DNA of 64,000 nt, taken from contig NC_014550.1 of assembly GCF_000197735.1 (NCBI RefSeq), forward strand, positions 2,666,001 to 2,730,000, in the 5' to 3' direction. A program made the position numbers and the translations under genes. This document shows positions 63,473 through 64,000 of this stretch, one piece after another. Source of the stretch: Glutamicibacter arilaitensis Re117. GTDB taxonomy: Bacteria; Actinomycetota; Actinomycetes; Actinomycetales; Micrococcaceae. The notes beneath the pieces are model-generated. The model made no database searches. It was not told where the DNA came from and saw only the letters and a program-made list of their open reading frames with translations. Position 1 is the stretch's first letter. Every line of letters begins with the position of its first letter.

Positions 63473-64000
63473 ATGGCTCGCCGATCAGCATCTCCACGCC
63501 CACACCACATCAGGTGGTGGTGGGCCGTACTTCTGCTGATTTCGCTCTTCTGCATCGAATACGTATTTTTCGTTCAACAGCGTGTCGGGCAATGGGCTGA
63601 CCAGGCAGGGTTCATTGCATGGTCCCATTGGTGGCCACGCATCGATCTGCTCAACCCAGTCCGTGAATTCCTGGATCTGCTGCCGGTAATCTGTGCGGCT
63701 ATCGCGGCCGTATTCTTGCTTTATCGTGTCATCCGCGACCGCCGTTTCCTGCGTGCAATCCTCGCAATTCTCGCCGCGGGAGCCGCGGCCGGCAGCACGC
63801 AGCTGCTCAAGCACGAGATTCTGGCCCGTCCGGATTTCAACTTCGGGACAACAGGGAATTCTTTCCCCTCAGGACATACCACCGCAGCGGCGGCCGCGAT
63901 GGGCTTGATGTACCTGGTCTCGCCGCCGAAGCTGCGTCCGGTGGTGCAGCCAATCGCTTGGCTGTTTGCCACGGTTACCGGTGTGGCCACCTTGGTGTGC
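63473..64000 (+). CDS. PAP2-family phosphatase, N-terminal part
   Basis: A membrane phosphatase (type 2 phosphatidic acid phosphatase family), possibly lipid or undecaprenyl pyrophosphate phosphatase. It begins MARRSASPRPHH and is cut by the window end after about 176 residues. One helix is followed by others, then the first two PAP2 motifs: KHEILARPD (K-x6-RP) and FPSGHTTAA. The third motif (SR...H) lies beyond the window. The frame is uninterrupted to the edge. Confidence 0.92.
   Translation, partial: MARRSASPRPHHIRWWWAVLLLISLFCIEYVFFVQQRVGQWADQAGFIAWSHWWPRIDLLNPVREFLDLLPVICAAIAAVFLLYRVIRDRRFLRAILAILAAGAAAGSTQLLKHEILARPDFNFGTTGNSFPSGHTTAAAAAMGLMYLVSPPKLRPVVQPIAWLFATVTGVATLVC

Overview
The window is a chromosomal segment of a Gram-positive actinobacterium. 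The gene complement (mshD for mycothiol, GlnR next to mshD, an actinobacterial-type secE-nusG-rplKA-rplJL-rpoB ribosomal block, menaquinone genes, ppk followed by a Nudix/histidine-phosphatase fusion, a TPP-riboswitch thiC, a MetPS methionine transporter) and the moderate G+C point to Micrococcaceae, most like Arthrobacter/Glutamicibacter. That genus call is an inference from recalled gene sequences, not from a search. It is mostly core genome. The only clearly mobile DNA is one intact ISL3-family insertion sequence.

Layout. 1-6.9 kb: information-processing block on the minus strand (tRNA-Trp, secE, nusG, rplK, rplA, rplJ, rplL, then the 5' end of rpoB), with a YbaK-type deacylase and an acyltransferase between rplL and rpoB. 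The rplJL leader carries a recognisable L10-leader-like structure and an intrinsic attenuator. 7-12.4 kb: an aminotransferase and a divergent PspC-type two-component cluster (PspC-histidine kinase and NarL regulator on minus; a PspC/LiaF-like protein and two small membrane proteins on plus). 12.5-24.9 kb: pfkA, ygfZ, a nitrobindin-like protein, glnR, mshD, ppk, Nudix-phosphatase, thyA-folA and a proteobacterial-type asd. 25-32.6 kb: murB, an MFS transporter, a HadAB-like dehydratase pair, a DUF2797 protein, a small alarmone synthetase, tRNA-Met and two identical tRNA-Thr genes in inverted orientation. 32.8-41.6 kb: TPP riboswitch-thiC, a DEAD-box helicase, metB-cbs (transsulfuration), an AlkA-like glycosylase and thioredoxin. 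41.7-43.4 kb: tRNA-Tyr and the IS. 43.4-52.8 kb: yajQ, htpX, rarD, gabT, metS-metP, a PucR regulator, a SUKH-like protein and a HIT protein. 52.8-64 kb: menaquinone genes (polyprenyl synthetase, menF, menD, menC) interrupted by an amino-acid ABC importer and a Tat-exported PhoX phosphatase, ending in a truncated PAP2 phosphatase.

Themes. About ten genes have a TANNNT -10 hexamer ending 6-7 nt before the start codon and no Shine-Dalgarno sequence, so they look leaderless. Other genes have strong Shine-Dalgarno sequences that move the start well inside the longest reading frame. Most transcription units end in near-perfect hairpins shared by convergent genes. I found no CRISPR array, prophage or obvious defence island. 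The least explained items are the three-PspC signalling cluster with its palindromic intergenic site, the inverted tRNA-Thr pair, the metPS-gabT-pucR grouping, and the IS insertion immediately upstream of yajQ.
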